NCBI RefSeq assembly: GCF_004295795.1 | Contig: NZ_SEBR01000022.1 | Location: 43,339-107,338, forward strand | Source: Flavobacterium sp. | GTDB taxonomy: Bacteria; Bacteroidota; Bacteroidia; Flavobacteriales; Flavobacteriaceae | DNA: 64,000 nt | Reading direction: 5' to 3' | Shown here: piece by piece, positions 6,381 to 15,405 of the stretch | How the letters are laid out: every line of letters starts with the position of its first letter | Numbering within the stretch: the first letter of the stretch is position 1 | The notes under the pieces: model-generated | Database searches by the model: none | Told to the model about the DNA's origin: nothing | Seen by the model: only the letters and a program-made list of their open reading frames with translations | Program-made: the position numbers and the translations under genes

Positions 6381-9044
6381 ATGCCAGAACAACCAAAATA
6401 TCTAAAGCTTTCCGGTCTCGAACCGCTTATCGTTACACCCGAGACCAACTTCATCAACGTCGGCGAACGCACCAACGTAACGGGCTCGCGTAAATTCCTG
6501 CGTCTGATAAAGGAAGAACAATACGACGAAGCGCTCGACATTGCGCGCGGACAAGTGGAAGGCGGCGCACAGATCATCGACATAAACATGGACGAAGGCA
6601 TGCTCGACGGCGTTGCGGCCATGACCAAATTCCTGAACCTGATCGCAGCCGAACCTGATATTTCACGTGTTCCGCTTATGATCGATTCCTCGAAATGGGA
6701 AATCATCGAAGCCGGATTGAAGGTCGCCCAGGGAAAAAGTGTCGTCAACTCGATTTCGTTGAAGGAAGGCGAGGCACTTTTCATCGAGCACGCCAAGAAA
6801 ATCCGTCGTTACGGAGCGGCCGTGATCGTGATGGCGTTTGATGAAGTCGGTCAAGCCGATAACTACGAGCGTCGCATCGAAATCTGCAAAAGATCTTACG
6901 ATATATTGGTGGATAAAGTCGGATTTCCGGCCGAGGACATCATTTTCGACCCGAATATTTTCCCGGTAGCAACCGGAATGGAAGAACACCGCCTGAACGC
7001 GCTCGATTTCTTCCGCGCTACCAAATGGATACGCGAAAACCTTCCGTATGCCAACATTTCCGGCGGAGTCAGCAACGTTTCGTTCTCTTTCCGCGGAAAC
7101 GACAAAGTGCGCGAGGCGATGCATTCGGCGTTTTTGTACCACGCGATCCAGAACGGCATGACGATGGGAATCGTAAACCCGGAAATGATCGAGGTTTACG
7201 ACGAAATCCAGAAAGATCTGCTCGAAGCGGTCGAAGATGTTTTGCTCAACAGACGCGACGATGCGACCGAAAGACTGCTCGATTTGGCAGAAAGCTTCAA
7301 AGGTCATACCAAGTCGGATGAGAAAGTGATTCAGGAATGGAGAAGCGCGCCTTTGCAAGATCGTTTGACGCACGCTTTGGTCAAGGGAATCGACGAGTTT
7401 GTTGAGGTGGACGTCGAGGAAGCGCGCCAGTTGGCCGAACGTCCGATTCACGTTATCGAACAGAATCTCATGGCCGGAATGAACGTCGTGGGCGATTTGT
7501 TCGGAAGCGGGAAAATGTTCCTGCCGCAGGTCGTGAAATCGGCGCGTGTGATGAAAAAAGCCGTTGCTTATCTGCTTCCGTTCATCGAAGCCGAAAAAGA
7601 CGGCGTGTCGCAATCGGCAGGGAAAATTTTGATGGCGACCGTTAAAGGCGACGTACACGACATTGGCAAAAACATCGTTTCGGTCGTGCTCGGCTGCAAC
7701 AATTACGAGATTGTCGATTTGGGCGTGATGGTTCCGCCAGAGCGAATCATCGAGGCCGCGATCAAGCAAAACGTCGACATCATCGGCCTTTCCGGATTGA
7801 TTACGCCATCGCTTGACGAAATGGTTTATTTGGCTAAGGAAATGGATCGCCTCGGAATCAAAATCCCAATGATGATAGGAGGCGCGACGACTTCTAGAGC
7901 GCATACAGCGGTGAAAATCGCACCCGAGTATAAAGAAACTGTCGTGCACGTGAACGATGCTTCGCGAGCGGTTACCGTTGCGGGAAGTTTGCTGGGAAAA
8001 GACAAAATCGAATACGCCTCGAGTTTGCGTTCGGAGTACGATAAATTGCGCGACGGCTATCTGAACCGCGGACGCGAAAAGGATTTCCTGACGATCGAGC
8101 AAGCGCGTGCGAATAAATTGAAACTCGATTTTTCTCCGGTCAAGCCGAATTTCATCGGAAGCAAAAAAATTGAGGTAGCGATTTCTGAACTCGTACCTTA
8201 TATAGATTGGACGCCGTTTTTCAGGACTTGGGAACTGCACGGAAAATATCCGGCGATCTTAACCGATGAAATTGTCGGAAAAGAAGCGACCGACCTGTTT
8301 GCCGATGCCAAGCAAATGCTCAAGACGATCATAGCCGAAAACAAACTCAAAGCCACCGGAATTTACGGCATTTTCCCAGCCAATACAGTCGATGCCGACG
8401 ATATCGAAGTGTCGGACGAAAACGGAAACGAACTCGTGAAATTCCTCACGCTTCGCCAGCAATCCCAAAAAACGAAAGGCGCGCCGAACATTGCCCTTAG
8501 TGATTTTATCGCTCCGAAGGACTCGAATATCCAGGACTATTTCGGTGCTTTTTGCGTGACGACAGGTTTTGGAGTCGACGAATGGGCGGCCGAATTCGAA
8601 AAAGATCATGATGATTACAATTCGATCATGGTAAAAGCGCTTGCCGACCGTTTTGCCGAGGCTTTCGCCGAATATCTGCACGAGAAGATCAGAAAAGAAA
8701 TTTGGGGTTACGCCAGCGACGAAATTTTGTCGAACGAAGCTCTTATCGCCGAAGAATACAAAGGAATCCGACCGGCTCCGGGTTATCCGGCCTGTCCCGA
8801 TCACTTGGAAAAACCAACGATCTGGAAACTGCTCGACGTCGAGAACGAAATAGGAGTGACGCTTACCGAAAGTATGGCGATGTGGCCGGCTTCGTCGGTT
8901 TCGGGCTATTATTTCGCGCATCCGGAAAGCAAATATTTCGGACTTGGGAAAATCAAGGAAGACCAAGTGGAAGATTACGCCAAACGCCGCGGCATTTCGA
9001 TTCTCGAAGCGACCAAATGGCTGAATCCGAATATAGCCGATTAA
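6381..9044 (+). CDS. metH: Methionine synthase, folate/cobalamin/activation half
   Basis: 887-aa second half of B12-dependent methionine synthase. Domains in order: pterin-binding (FINVGERTNVTGSRKF at about residue 25, then DINMDEGMLDG and the IDSSKWE region), cobalamin-binding with the DxHxxG motif in KGDVHDIGKNIVSVVL (about residue 420) and IGLSGLITPSLDEM, and the C-terminal SAM-dependent reactivation domain (GIRPAPGYPACPDH, then WPASSVSGYYFAHPESKYFG). It acts with the preceding homocysteine-binding protein. The separation of 124 bp is filled with repeat hairpins. Confidence 0.96.
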   Translation: MPEQPKYLKLSGLEPLIVTPETNFINVGERTNVTGSRKFLRLIKEEQYDEALDIARGQVEGGAQIIDINMDEGMLDGVAAMTKFLNLIAAEPDISRVPLMIDSSKWEIIEAGLKVAQGKSVVNSISLKEGEALFIEHAKKIRRYGAAVIVMAFDEVGQADNYERRIEICKRSYDILVDKVGFPAEDIIFDPNIFPVATGMEEHRLNALDFFRATKWIRENLPYANISGGVSNVSFSFRGNDKVREAMHSAFLYHAIQNGMTMGIVNPEMIEVYDEIQKDLLEAVEDVLLNRRDDATERLLDLAESFKGHTKSDEKVIQEWRSAPLQDRLTHALVKGIDEFVEVDVEEARQLAERPIHVIEQNLMAGMNVVGDLFGSGKMFLPQVVKSARVMKKAVAYLLPFIEAEKDGVSQSAGKILMATVKGDVHDIGKNIVSVVLGCNNYEIVDLGVMVPPERIIEAAIKQNVDIIGLSGLITPSLDEMVYLAKEMDRLGIKIPMMIGGATTSRAHTAVKIAPEYKETVVHVNDASRAVTVAGSLLGKDKIEYASSLRSEYDKLRDGYLNRGREKDFLTIEQARANKLKLDFSPVKPNFIGSKKIEVAISELVPYIDWTPFFRTWELHGKYPAILTDEIVGKEATDLFADAKQMLKTIIAENKLKATGIYGIFPANTVDADDIEVSDENGNELVKFLTLRQQSQKTKGAPNIALSDFIAPKDSNIQDYFGAFCVTTGFGVDEWAAEFEKDHDDYNSIMVKALADRFAEAFAEYLHEKIRKEIWGYASDEILSNEALIAEEYKGIRPAPGYPACPDHLEKPTIWKLLDVENEIGVTLTESMAMWPASSVSGYYFAHPESKYFGLGKIKEDQVEDYAKRRGISILEATKWLNPNIAD

Positions 9045-9061
9045 AAACAAACTCGTTTACC

Positions 9062-9145
9062 AACCTGCAAGGTTTCCGAAACCTTGTAGGTTTTCAATCT
9101 GAGAAAAAAAAACAAACCTACAAGGTTCTTAAAACCTTGCAGGTT
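9062..9145 (+). repeat. Two inverted AACCTGCAAGGTT hairpins before metF
   Basis: AACCTGCAAGGTTTCCGAAA continuing to CCTTGTAGGTT (9062-9092) and AACCTACAAGGTTCTTAAAA continuing to CCTTGCAGGTT (9115-9145). Each is a 13-bp-arm hairpin with one mismatch, and the two copies are reverse complements of each other. They fill the gap between metH and metF. Confidence 0.85.
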
Positions 9146-9159
9146 AGACCAAAAACAAA

Positions 9160-10116
9160 ATGAAAGTAACCGAACATATCCAGAACGCCCAAGGCAAAAC
9201 CCTGTTTTCTTTCGAGATATTGCCGCCGCTAAAAGGCCAGAATATCCAATCCATTTTTGATGGGATCGATCCGTTGATGGAATTCAATCCGCCGTTCATC
9301 GACGTGACCTATCACCGCGAGGAATACGAATTCAAGGAACTCGAAAACGGTTTGTTGCAAAAGAAAATCGTGAAAAAGCGTCCCGGAACTGTCGGAATTT
9401 GTGCCGCCATCCAAAACAGATACGACGTCGACGCCGTGCCTCACGTGCTTTGCGGAGGTTTCACGAAAGAGGATACTGAAAACCTTTTGATCGATCTGGA
9501 CTTTCTCGGGATCGAGAACGTCGTGGCTTTGAGAGGCGACGCGATCAAGAGCGAAATGTACTTCCGACCGGAAATCGAAGGCCACAATTATGCGACAGAA
9601 TTGGTTGCGCAAATCTCGAATCTCAACAACGGGATTTATCTCGACAACGATCTCAAGAACGTGAACAGCACGAATTTCTGCATCGGAGTTGCCGGTTATC
9701 CCGAAAAACACCTCGAAGCGCCGAGTCTGGATTCGGACATTTATTATCTGAAGCAAAAAATCAAGAACGGAGCCGAATACATCGTGACCCAAATGTTCTT
9801 CGACAACAAGAAATTTTTCAGTTTTGTCGAAAAGTGTCGCGCCAACGGCATCACGGTTCCTATTATTCCGGGCTTGAAACCGATTTCTACCAAAAAACAA
9901 CTCAACCAGATTCCGCACCGATTTTTCGTCGACCTGCCTGACGATCTGATCATGGCCGTCGTGAAAGCCAAGGACAACGAAGCGATCAAACAAATCGGGA
10001 TTGAGTGGTGTACTGAGCAAAGCCGCGAACTTGTAAAAGCGGGAATTCCGGTGTTGCACTATTATTCGATGGGCAAAGCCGAAAGTATCAAGGCGATAGC
10101 GAAAGAGATTTTCTAA
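9160..10116 (+). CDS. metF: 5,10-methylenetetrahydrofolate reductase
   Basis: Reduces methylene-THF to methyl-THF, the methyl donor for MetH. The 318-aa flavoprotein TIM barrel starts MKVTEHIQNAQGKTLFSFEI and shows the catalytic Glu in SFEILPP, then PPFIDVTYHREEYE, VPHVLCGGF, NVVALRGD, GVAGYPEKHLEAP, the QMFFDN flavin/folate-binding segment and PIIPGLKPIST. It is co-oriented with the metH genes and probably in their SAM-controlled operon. Confidence 0.96.
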   Translation: MKVTEHIQNAQGKTLFSFEILPPLKGQNIQSIFDGIDPLMEFNPPFIDVTYHREEYEFKELENGLLQKKIVKKRPGTVGICAAIQNRYDVDAVPHVLCGGFTKEDTENLLIDLDFLGIENVVALRGDAIKSEMYFRPEIEGHNYATELVAQISNLNNGIYLDNDLKNVNSTNFCIGVAGYPEKHLEAPSLDSDIYYLKQKIKNGAEYIVTQMFFDNKKFFSFVEKCRANGITVPIIPGLKPISTKKQLNQIPHRFFVDLPDDLIMAVVKAKDNEAIKQIGIEWCTEQSRELVKAGIPVLHYYSMGKAESIKAIAKEIF

Positions 10117-10160
10117 AAATTGGAAAAATAATGCATCTTTGCCGTCAAATTCATAAAAAG

Positions 10161-11861
10161 ATGGCAAAGAAAATCGCGCTAATTTCGTTCGTGGCCGCGC
10201 TATTGGGTCTAATGGCTCAATTTTTCGAATGGTTCAAGTTTTCGCAGCTTGGCGGATTTCTTCACATCGTCAACGTTTCGTATCTGGGGCAAAACCTTGA
10301 AGACGGAGCGACCAATTATCTGGCGGTAGCGTTTTTCCTCCTTTTTGCGCTGTCGGCCATTTTGTATTGGACAAGCCAATTTCGCGAGACACGGCTTTTG
10401 CGTTTGTGCTTGTCGTTCATCTTTTTCTCTAAAATCATCTCGTTCCCATTTTCGATAGGCTGGACATCTTGGCTCGTCGCTACATACGAAGAGGTGAAAT
10501 TCGACTACGTTTCTATTTTGTACTGGATTTGGATCGTTTTCCTGGGCTGGCTCTGTTTTAAGGCGTTGCAATTCCTGAATTCGCAGAAAGAGCTCGCCAC
10601 AGAAGAAACGCTTTACGGAGAAACGACTGTCGTACAACAACTCGCCGCTTCAAACTGGACGCGTTTTTTCCATTCGCTTTTCGACGGGATCATACTATAT
10701 ATTGTGATTTCGCCTTTCGCGAATGCGATCGTGACAACTTTCGTGAAAGACCTTTCTCGTTCGGAAATCGGGGCGAGTTTTCAGATTTATGGAATGATTT
10801 TCATTTGTCAGGTGCTTTATTACCTGATTTTCGAGACTATTTTCGCTTCGTCTCCGGCCAAATTCCTTTCCGAATCGAGAGTCGTCGATTCCGAAGGCCA
10901 AAAACCGAAGTTCAAGACCATTTTGGCCCGAACATTTTCGCGATTTATCCCATTCGATGGCGCGTCGTTCTTGTTCGGCGCAAACTGGCACGACCAATTT
11001 TCGTCCACCGAAGTCGTGCTCGAGAAAAGGACTGGAACGAGCGGTAGCACTTATTTGTGGTCGTTCTTCCTTTTCGCTTTGTTGCTTCCCGTCATTTATC
11101 TGATGAAAATTTCGTACGACGATCGCCAGCAGAAAGAAATCGCCCAGGAAATCGTAGCCGAACGCACGTCTTATCTCGAAAAACGCCTCGACAAACTTTC
11201 GCCCGGAGAAGTAATTTGGCTCAAAAGCACTTCTTACGCGTCAGATTGTTTTATCGTAGCCGAATCGGGGACGCCAAAAGAAATGGAATTCCGCCTCGTT
11301 ACGGAAGACCAAGGCGGTAGTTATATGACTTACGAAGGATTCAATCTGAAGAAGTTCGGTGAGTTCTACGAATATTCCAAGGAAAATTTTGAAACGGTGA
11401 CGCTGTCGGCAGAACACCTGAAAACGGCGATTTCCAAAGAAATAAAAACCGAAGACGAAATGTTCGGCTTTCCCGGAACAAGAGGCAATTTCACCATGGA
11501 ATCGATCGATAAATTGTACGCGCCAAAGTTGAGTTGTGCAAACGTCACGTTCTACAGCGAAGGAAAATTCCGAGGAAGCACAGCGTTCGACGCCGATAAG
11601 GCCAACTTCACGATCTCAAATGACGGATCGCCCGTAAAAGTGGTGAAAATCGTATCGCACACTGACCTGAAATGGAAGGAAAGCAGCGAGAAAAATTCGT
11701 TCCCAAGGCCAGACGAAGTGATCATGCTGGAAGCGACAGGAGACGATTTCGACGAAATAGACCTGGAATTTACCGTGCGGGACGAACTTGGGCGCAATCA
11801 CAAGTATCGTATGAAATCGAAATCGGTGAAAGATATGCCAGAGTTGAGGTTGATTGATTGA
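10161..11861 (+). CDS. RDD-family membrane protein with soluble C-terminal domain
   Basis: 567 aa from the ATG at 10161. An in-frame ATG at 10131 is less likely because it overlaps the promoter-like TGCATCTTTGCC. Hydrophobic segments appear near residues 5-25, 55-75, 85-105, 120-140, 175-200, 215-240 and 295-315. The R-F-D-G-I region (HSLFDGIILYIVISPFANAI) and the P-FDGASF segment are RDD-like. The last 250 residues are soluble and not recognised, with a hydrophilic beta-rich look. Function unknown. Confidence 0.6.
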   Translation: MAKKIALISFVAALLGLMAQFFEWFKFSQLGGFLHIVNVSYLGQNLEDGATNYLAVAFFLLFALSAILYWTSQFRETRLLRLCLSFIFFSKIISFPFSIGWTSWLVATYEEVKFDYVSILYWIWIVFLGWLCFKALQFLNSQKELATEETLYGETTVVQQLAASNWTRFFHSLFDGIILYIVISPFANAIVTTFVKDLSRSEIGASFQIYGMIFICQVLYYLIFETIFASSPAKFLSESRVVDSEGQKPKFKTILARTFSRFIPFDGASFLFGANWHDQFSSTEVVLEKRTGTSGSTYLWSFFLFALLLPVIYLMKISYDDRQQKEIAQEIVAERTSYLEKRLDKLSPGEVIWLKSTSYASDCFIVAESGTPKEMEFRLVTEDQGGSYMTYEGFNLKKFGEFYEYSKENFETVTLSAEHLKTAISKEIKTEDEMFGFPGTRGNFTMESIDKLYAPKLSCANVTFYSEGKFRGSTAFDADKANFTISNDGSPVKVVKIVSHTDLKWKESSEKNSFPRPDEVIMLEATGDDFDEIDLEFTVRDELGRNHKYRMKSKSVKDMPELRLID

Positions 11862-11928
11862 CGCGGACTGAATCCGAATCTGTTCAAAAACTTGTCGCGC
11901 TGTGAATTCGTACGAAAACCAAAAACGA

Positions 11929-11936
11929 TATATTTG
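11929..11936 (+). promoter_or_regulatory. -7 promoter element before the lipid A deacylase-like gene
   Basis: TATATTTG followed by CGC, a perfect TAnnTTTG, 15 nt before the ATG at 11952. It argues against the longer reading frame that opens at 11892. Confidence 0.6.
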
Positions 11937-11951
11937 CGCTTTCCGTTCCAA

Positions 11952-13097
11952 ATGAAGCAACTCTACATTGGCTTTTTCCTGTTTTTTTTCGGGCTGGTTT
12001 CGGCTCAGGATTTGTCGGTCGCGGCCGATACGATCGCAGCTCCGAAACTCGATTTGCCCAAAGAAACCACGAACGTCGAGGTGTCGTATTTTCGCGGAAA
12101 CATCTACAAACACACAGACGACATCACGCACCTGATCACAGGTCATCCCGAAGGCGTGCTGGTTTCAATAAACCGACAAACTTTCGGAGAAAAAGAATGG
12201 CAACAAGCCTACAATTATCCCGATTATGGCATGTCGTTCCAGTACCAGGATTTCAAGAATGTGCATTTGGGCGAGGCTTACGCGCTTGCCGTGCATTACA
12301 ACTTTTACTTTTTGCACCGACTGATCCAATTTCGCATTTCTCAGGGAATCGGCATGGCGGCGCATCCTTATGACAAGGAAACCAATTTCAAGAACAACGC
12401 TTTCGGGTCGCGTTTCATGAGCAGCAATCTGTTTTTGCTCAACTTCAAGAAACAGAATATCGTCGGTCGTTTCGGACTTCAGGGCGGATTCATGTTCACG
12501 CATTTTTCCAACGGCAGATTCAAGTCGCCCAATTCGGGAATCAATACTTACGCGGCCAATATCGGCATCAATTACAATCTCGACGAAAAACAGCCGGCTT
12601 ATCGAAAAGGCGACACGCTTCCGAAGAAATCCTATCGCGAGCCGTTCCGATACAGTCTTTATCTGCGTTCGGGCGTTTCCGAAAGCCAGATTACGGGCAG
12701 CGGACAAAAGCCGTTTTACCACATAAGTCTGGCCATCGACAAAAGGATCGGGCGAAAAAGCGCGCTCCAGCTCGGTTCGGATATTTTCATTTCGCAATAT
12801 CTCAAAGAATACATTCGATACTCGTCAGTGGCTTATCCAGATCGTCCGTATCTTGATCCGAATACAGATTACAAACGCGTTTCGGTGTTCGTCGGACACG
12901 AGCTTTTCATCAATAGATTGTCGGTGGAAACCCAGGTCGGTTATTACGTTTACAAACCGTTCAAGTACGAATCTGACGTTTACCAACGCCTCGGAGTCAA
13001 ATATTACGCGACCAAAAACGTATTCGCGGGCGTCGCGTTGAAAGCCCACGGCGGACGTGCTGAAGCCATTGAATTAGGACTCGGAATAAGAATCTGA
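11952..13097 (+). CDS. Acyloxyacyl hydrolase / PagL-like outer membrane lipid A deacylase
   Basis: 381 aa with a signal peptide (MKQLYIGFFLFFFGLVSAQD). The rest is rich in alternating aromatic beta strands. The segment FMFTHFSNGRFKSPNSGINT at about residue 180-200 has the His-x-Ser pair characteristic of PagL-type lipid A 3-O-deacylases. The protein is longer than classical PagL but similar to the Bacteroidota versions. Probably an outer membrane barrel that removes an acyl chain from lipid A; substrate is inferred. The final aromatic-rich strand also fits a barrel. Confidence 0.75.
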   Translation: MKQLYIGFFLFFFGLVSAQDLSVAADTIAAPKLDLPKETTNVEVSYFRGNIYKHTDDITHLITGHPEGVLVSINRQTFGEKEWQQAYNYPDYGMSFQYQDFKNVHLGEAYALAVHYNFYFLHRLIQFRISQGIGMAAHPYDKETNFKNNAFGSRFMSSNLFLLNFKKQNIVGRFGLQGGFMFTHFSNGRFKSPNSGINTYAANIGINYNLDEKQPAYRKGDTLPKKSYREPFRYSLYLRSGVSESQITGSGQKPFYHISLAIDKRIGRKSALQLGSDIFISQYLKEYIRYSSVAYPDRPYLDPNTDYKRVSVFVGHELFINRLSVETQVGYYVYKPFKYESDVYQRLGVKYYATKNVFAGVALKAHGGRAEAIELGLGIRI

Positions 13098-13098
13098 C

Positions 13099-13842
13099 AT
13101 GAAAAAACTCCTAGCATTGTTCGTCATTTTGTTGCTCGCAGGTTGCGGCGCATCCGATTCTTGTTTCAAAAGCACGGGCGAAATCGTGACCCGACAAATC
13201 GACGTTTCCCAAACGCCTTTCACCAAAATTTCGGTGTTTCCGGGAATCGAACTCATCGTGAGCGAAGGTTCGGACTATTCGCTCTCGATTCAATCGGGAG
13301 AAAATATAATCGACGATGTCTCGGTAAAGATTGAGGGCGATATGTTGACTTTGAAAGACGATTCGGGCTGCAATCTCGTGCGTTCGTACAATCGTACCAA
13401 AGTTTTCGTGACCGCGCCAAATCTCGAGGAATTGTATTCAAACACAAACAAAGATATTATTTCGGACGGCGTGTTGCACTTTCCGATTTTGCGCCTTTTT
13501 TCGATGGATTTTTTCGATGGTGTCGGAACCGGGGATTTCCACATTCAAGTCGACAACAATCAATTGGTCGTCGAATCGAACCACGTTTCGGGCTTTTACC
13601 TTAGCGGACAAACCAATCAGGCGTTGTACAATTTTTATGACGGAATCGGACGACTCGAAGCCGAAAACCTGATCGCGGACGACATCCAAATTTTCCAGCG
13701 CGGTTCGAACGACATGATACTCCACGCGGTGACTTCGCTTTCGGGCGCCATTTATTCCACCGGAAACGTCATCTGCAAATCACAACCTGCGACCGTGAAC
13801 GTCAATCGTCATTGGTCAGGACGAGTCATTTATGATTTCTGA
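13099..13842 (+). CDS. Lipoprotein with GIN-type (DUF2807) domain
   Basis: 247 aa. The N-terminus MKKLLALFVILLLAGCGAS has a clean lipobox (LAGC, Cys16). The remainder has the repetitive beta-helix character of DUF2807: segments such as TKISVFPGIELIVSEG, NIIDDVSVKIEGDMLTLKDD, VFVTAPNLEELYSN and the closing NVICKSQPATVNVNRHWSGR. Such proteins are abundant in Bacteroidota and have no established role. It starts 1 nt after the preceding stop and the next gene starts 1 nt after its own, so the three genes are one operon. Confidence 0.7.
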   Translation: MKKLLALFVILLLAGCGASDSCFKSTGEIVTRQIDVSQTPFTKISVFPGIELIVSEGSDYSLSIQSGENIIDDVSVKIEGDMLTLKDDSGCNLVRSYNRTKVFVTAPNLEELYSNTNKDIISDGVLHFPILRLFSMDFFDGVGTGDFHIQVDNNQLVVESNHVSGFYLSGQTNQALYNFYDGIGRLEAENLIADDIQIFQRGSNDMILHAVTSLSGAIYSTGNVICKSQPATVNVNRHWSGRVIYDF

Positions 13843-13843
13843 C

Positions 13844-14416
13844 ATGAAAAAACTGCTGTTCTTTTTGCTGCTTCCGATTTTGTCGCAAGCCCAACTTCCG
13901 AAGGAATTCCAGAAACAATTGGACGAATCGGGCTTGAAATTTGAAATGCCGATAGGCTACAAAGCCACGCCAGTCAAGGCAAACGGCGATCTGCAATACT
14001 CGTTCGCGATCGTGAATGCCGATAAATCGATGGAAGTGCGGTATTCGATTTTCCCGATGAAACCGCTTTTGGAACACTACCGAAAATCGAAAGACAATCC
14101 AAACGAGACGATGATCGATCCCAACAAACTCTACATTGGGATAAATATGTCGAACGGACTCAATATGACAGGCGGAAACGAGCCTGAAATCGGGTCATTC
14201 CCAACAAAAGCCGTCAAAAAAGAATTCAATGCAGATTGGGGCGGATCGAGTTTTTTCGCGTTCAATTGCGAGTTCGGCAAAGGCTGGAAATTCGGTCAGG
14301 CGGTTTATCTGCACAAAATCGACACCGCCGACGTTATCGTCACGTTCATGAGCAACGACAAGGTAAAGCATTCCGATTTGATGGACGCGGCTTTTCACTC
14401 GCTCACGTTCAAATGA
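13844..14416 (+). CDS. Exported hypothetical protein
   Basis: 190 aa from MKKLLFFLLLPILSQAQLPK, a signal peptide cleaved after QA. An in-frame start 12 nt upstream overlaps the previous gene and is less likely. The mature part (YSFAIVNADKSMEVRYSIFP, the FNADWGGSSFFAFNCEFGKG region, ADVIVTFMSND) resembles small periplasmic proteins of flavobacteria, but I do not recognise a named family. Its stop codon abuts the stop codon of the convergent oxidoreductase gene with no spacer. Confidence 0.65.
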   Translation: MKKLLFFLLLPILSQAQLPKEFQKQLDESGLKFEMPIGYKATPVKANGDLQYSFAIVNADKSMEVRYSIFPMKPLLEHYRKSKDNPNETMIDPNKLYIGINMSNGLNMTGGNEPEIGSFPTKAVKKEFNADWGGSSFFAFNCEFGKGWKFGQAVYLHKIDTADVIVTFMSNDKVKHSDLMDAAFHSLTFK

Positions 14417-15325
14417 TCAGAAACTTTCCTCGATCAATTCCTTGTTGATCATCGCTCCGGCGAGACTTCCGGCAAAGACCGAATTCGATAGCGATCGCAT
14501 CTGGAAACAATTGTCTCCGGCCGCGAAAATGCCGTCAACTGAGGTTTTCTGGAAAGCATCGACCTTGATGTGACCCGAAATCTGGAACTCACAACCGATC
14601 GTTTTCGGGATATCCGATTGTTGCACAAACGCCGGACGCGTGTATATCGCCTCAATCTCGATTTCTTTCCCATCGGATAAAATCACGCCACTCATTTTGC
14701 CCGATTCGTTCAATATTTTCGCTATCGGATTTTCGACTATGGAAATGCCTTTGGTGTTCAGTTTCGCAAGTTTTTCCGATGTGATTTCCGATTCGCCATC
14801 CGTAAAAACGGTCAAGTCTTTTGTCCAGTTCGAGAGCAGTCGCGCCATTTCGAACGCCGTTTCCCCATTGGCCAAAATCCCCGTTTTCCCGTTCCTGAAT
14901 TCGTAGCCGTGGCAATACGGACAATGGATGAGCGAGATTCCCCAACAGTCTGCCGCGCTTTCGATCTCCGGTAAAATATCCTCGATTCCAGAGGCGAACA
15001 AAAGTTTTTTCCCTGCGAAGATTTCGCCGTCCCAAGTCTTGACCTCGAAGCCGCAATGCGCGATTCTGGCCTCGGTCGCAAGCGCCGAAACGAATTCGAT
15101 CGTGTCGTATTCCAAAACCTGATCTTTGGCGATTCTGGCGATCTCGGCCGGCGATTTTCCGTCTTGCGTGAGGAAATTGTGTGAATGTGGCGTTTGCTTG
15201 TTGCAAGGCGTTCCGCTGTCGATTACGAGTACATTACGGAGAGAACGGCCAAGTGCCATCGCCGCGGAAAGTCCGGCGTAACTGCCACCGATTAGTATGG
15301 CGTCGAAGAATTTCGGTTGGGACAT
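14417..15325 (-). CDS. Thioredoxin-reductase-like FAD/NAD(P) oxidoreductase
   Basis: 302 aa from MSQPKFFDAILIGGSYAGLS; a start 21 nt further upstream is possible but less typical. It has the FAD-binding GGSYAGLSAAMALGRS, the second Rossmann region GKTGILANGETAFEMARLL, and the active-site CPYC in HCPYCHGYEF at about residue 135. The FAD-loop GIFAAGDNC is close to the C-terminus. The family reduces a disulfide partner using NADPH, but the partner here is unknown. It is transcribed divergently from a Fur-family gene, with a shared operator-like palindrome between them, suggesting metal- or redox-linked control. Confidence 0.8.
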   Translation of the reverse strand: MSQPKFFDAILIGGSYAGLSAAMALGRSLRNVLVIDSGTPCNKQTPHSHNFLTQDGKSPAEIARIAKDQVLEYDTIEFVSALATEARIAHCGFEVKTWDGEIFAGKKLLFASGIEDILPEIESAADCWGISLIHCPYCHGYEFRNGKTGILANGETAFEMARLLSNWTKDLTVFTDGESEITSEKLAKLNTKGISIVENPIAKILNESGKMSGVILSDGKEIEIEAIYTRPAFVQQSDIPKTIGCEFQISGHIKVDAFQKTSVDGIFAAGDNCFQMRSLSNSVFAGSLAGAMINKELIEESF

Positions 15326-15343
15326 GATCGAGGGTTTAGAAAA

Positions 15344-15351
15344 CAAACTTA
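15344..15351 (-). promoter_or_regulatory. -7 element of the oxidoreductase promoter
   Basis: On the minus strand this reads TAAGTTTG, a TAnnTTTG match, 18 nt before the ATG. Its expected -33 position falls in the palindrome at 15368-15382. Confidence 0.55.
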
Positions 15352-15367
15352 CGAATTAACTCTTTAT

Positions 15368-15382
15368 TGCGATAAAGTCGCA
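15368..15382. promoter_or_regulatory. Candidate Fur-family operator TGCGA-N5-TCGCA
   Basis: TGCGATAAAGTCGCA is a perfect 5-bp inverted repeat around a 5-nt spacer, extended by one further imperfect A/T pair on each side. It covers the -33 region of both divergent promoters, so a bound repressor would shut off both the oxidoreductase and the regulator gene. Assignment to the adjacent Fur-family protein is inference. Confidence 0.45.
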
Positions 15383-15393
15383 TTAATTATTTT

Positions 15394-15401
15394 TATTTTT
15401 G
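15394..15401 (+). promoter_or_regulatory. -7 element of the Fur-family gene, leaderless start
   Basis: TATTTTTG ends only 4 nt before the ATG at 15406, so the transcript probably begins at or next to the start codon. Confidence 0.55.
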
Positions 15402-15405
15402 TGGA

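Noticed and set aside
6663..8240. 525-codon minus-strand reading frame
   Set aside because: Antisense to metH, Arg/Phe/Asp-rich mirror composition, no motifs.
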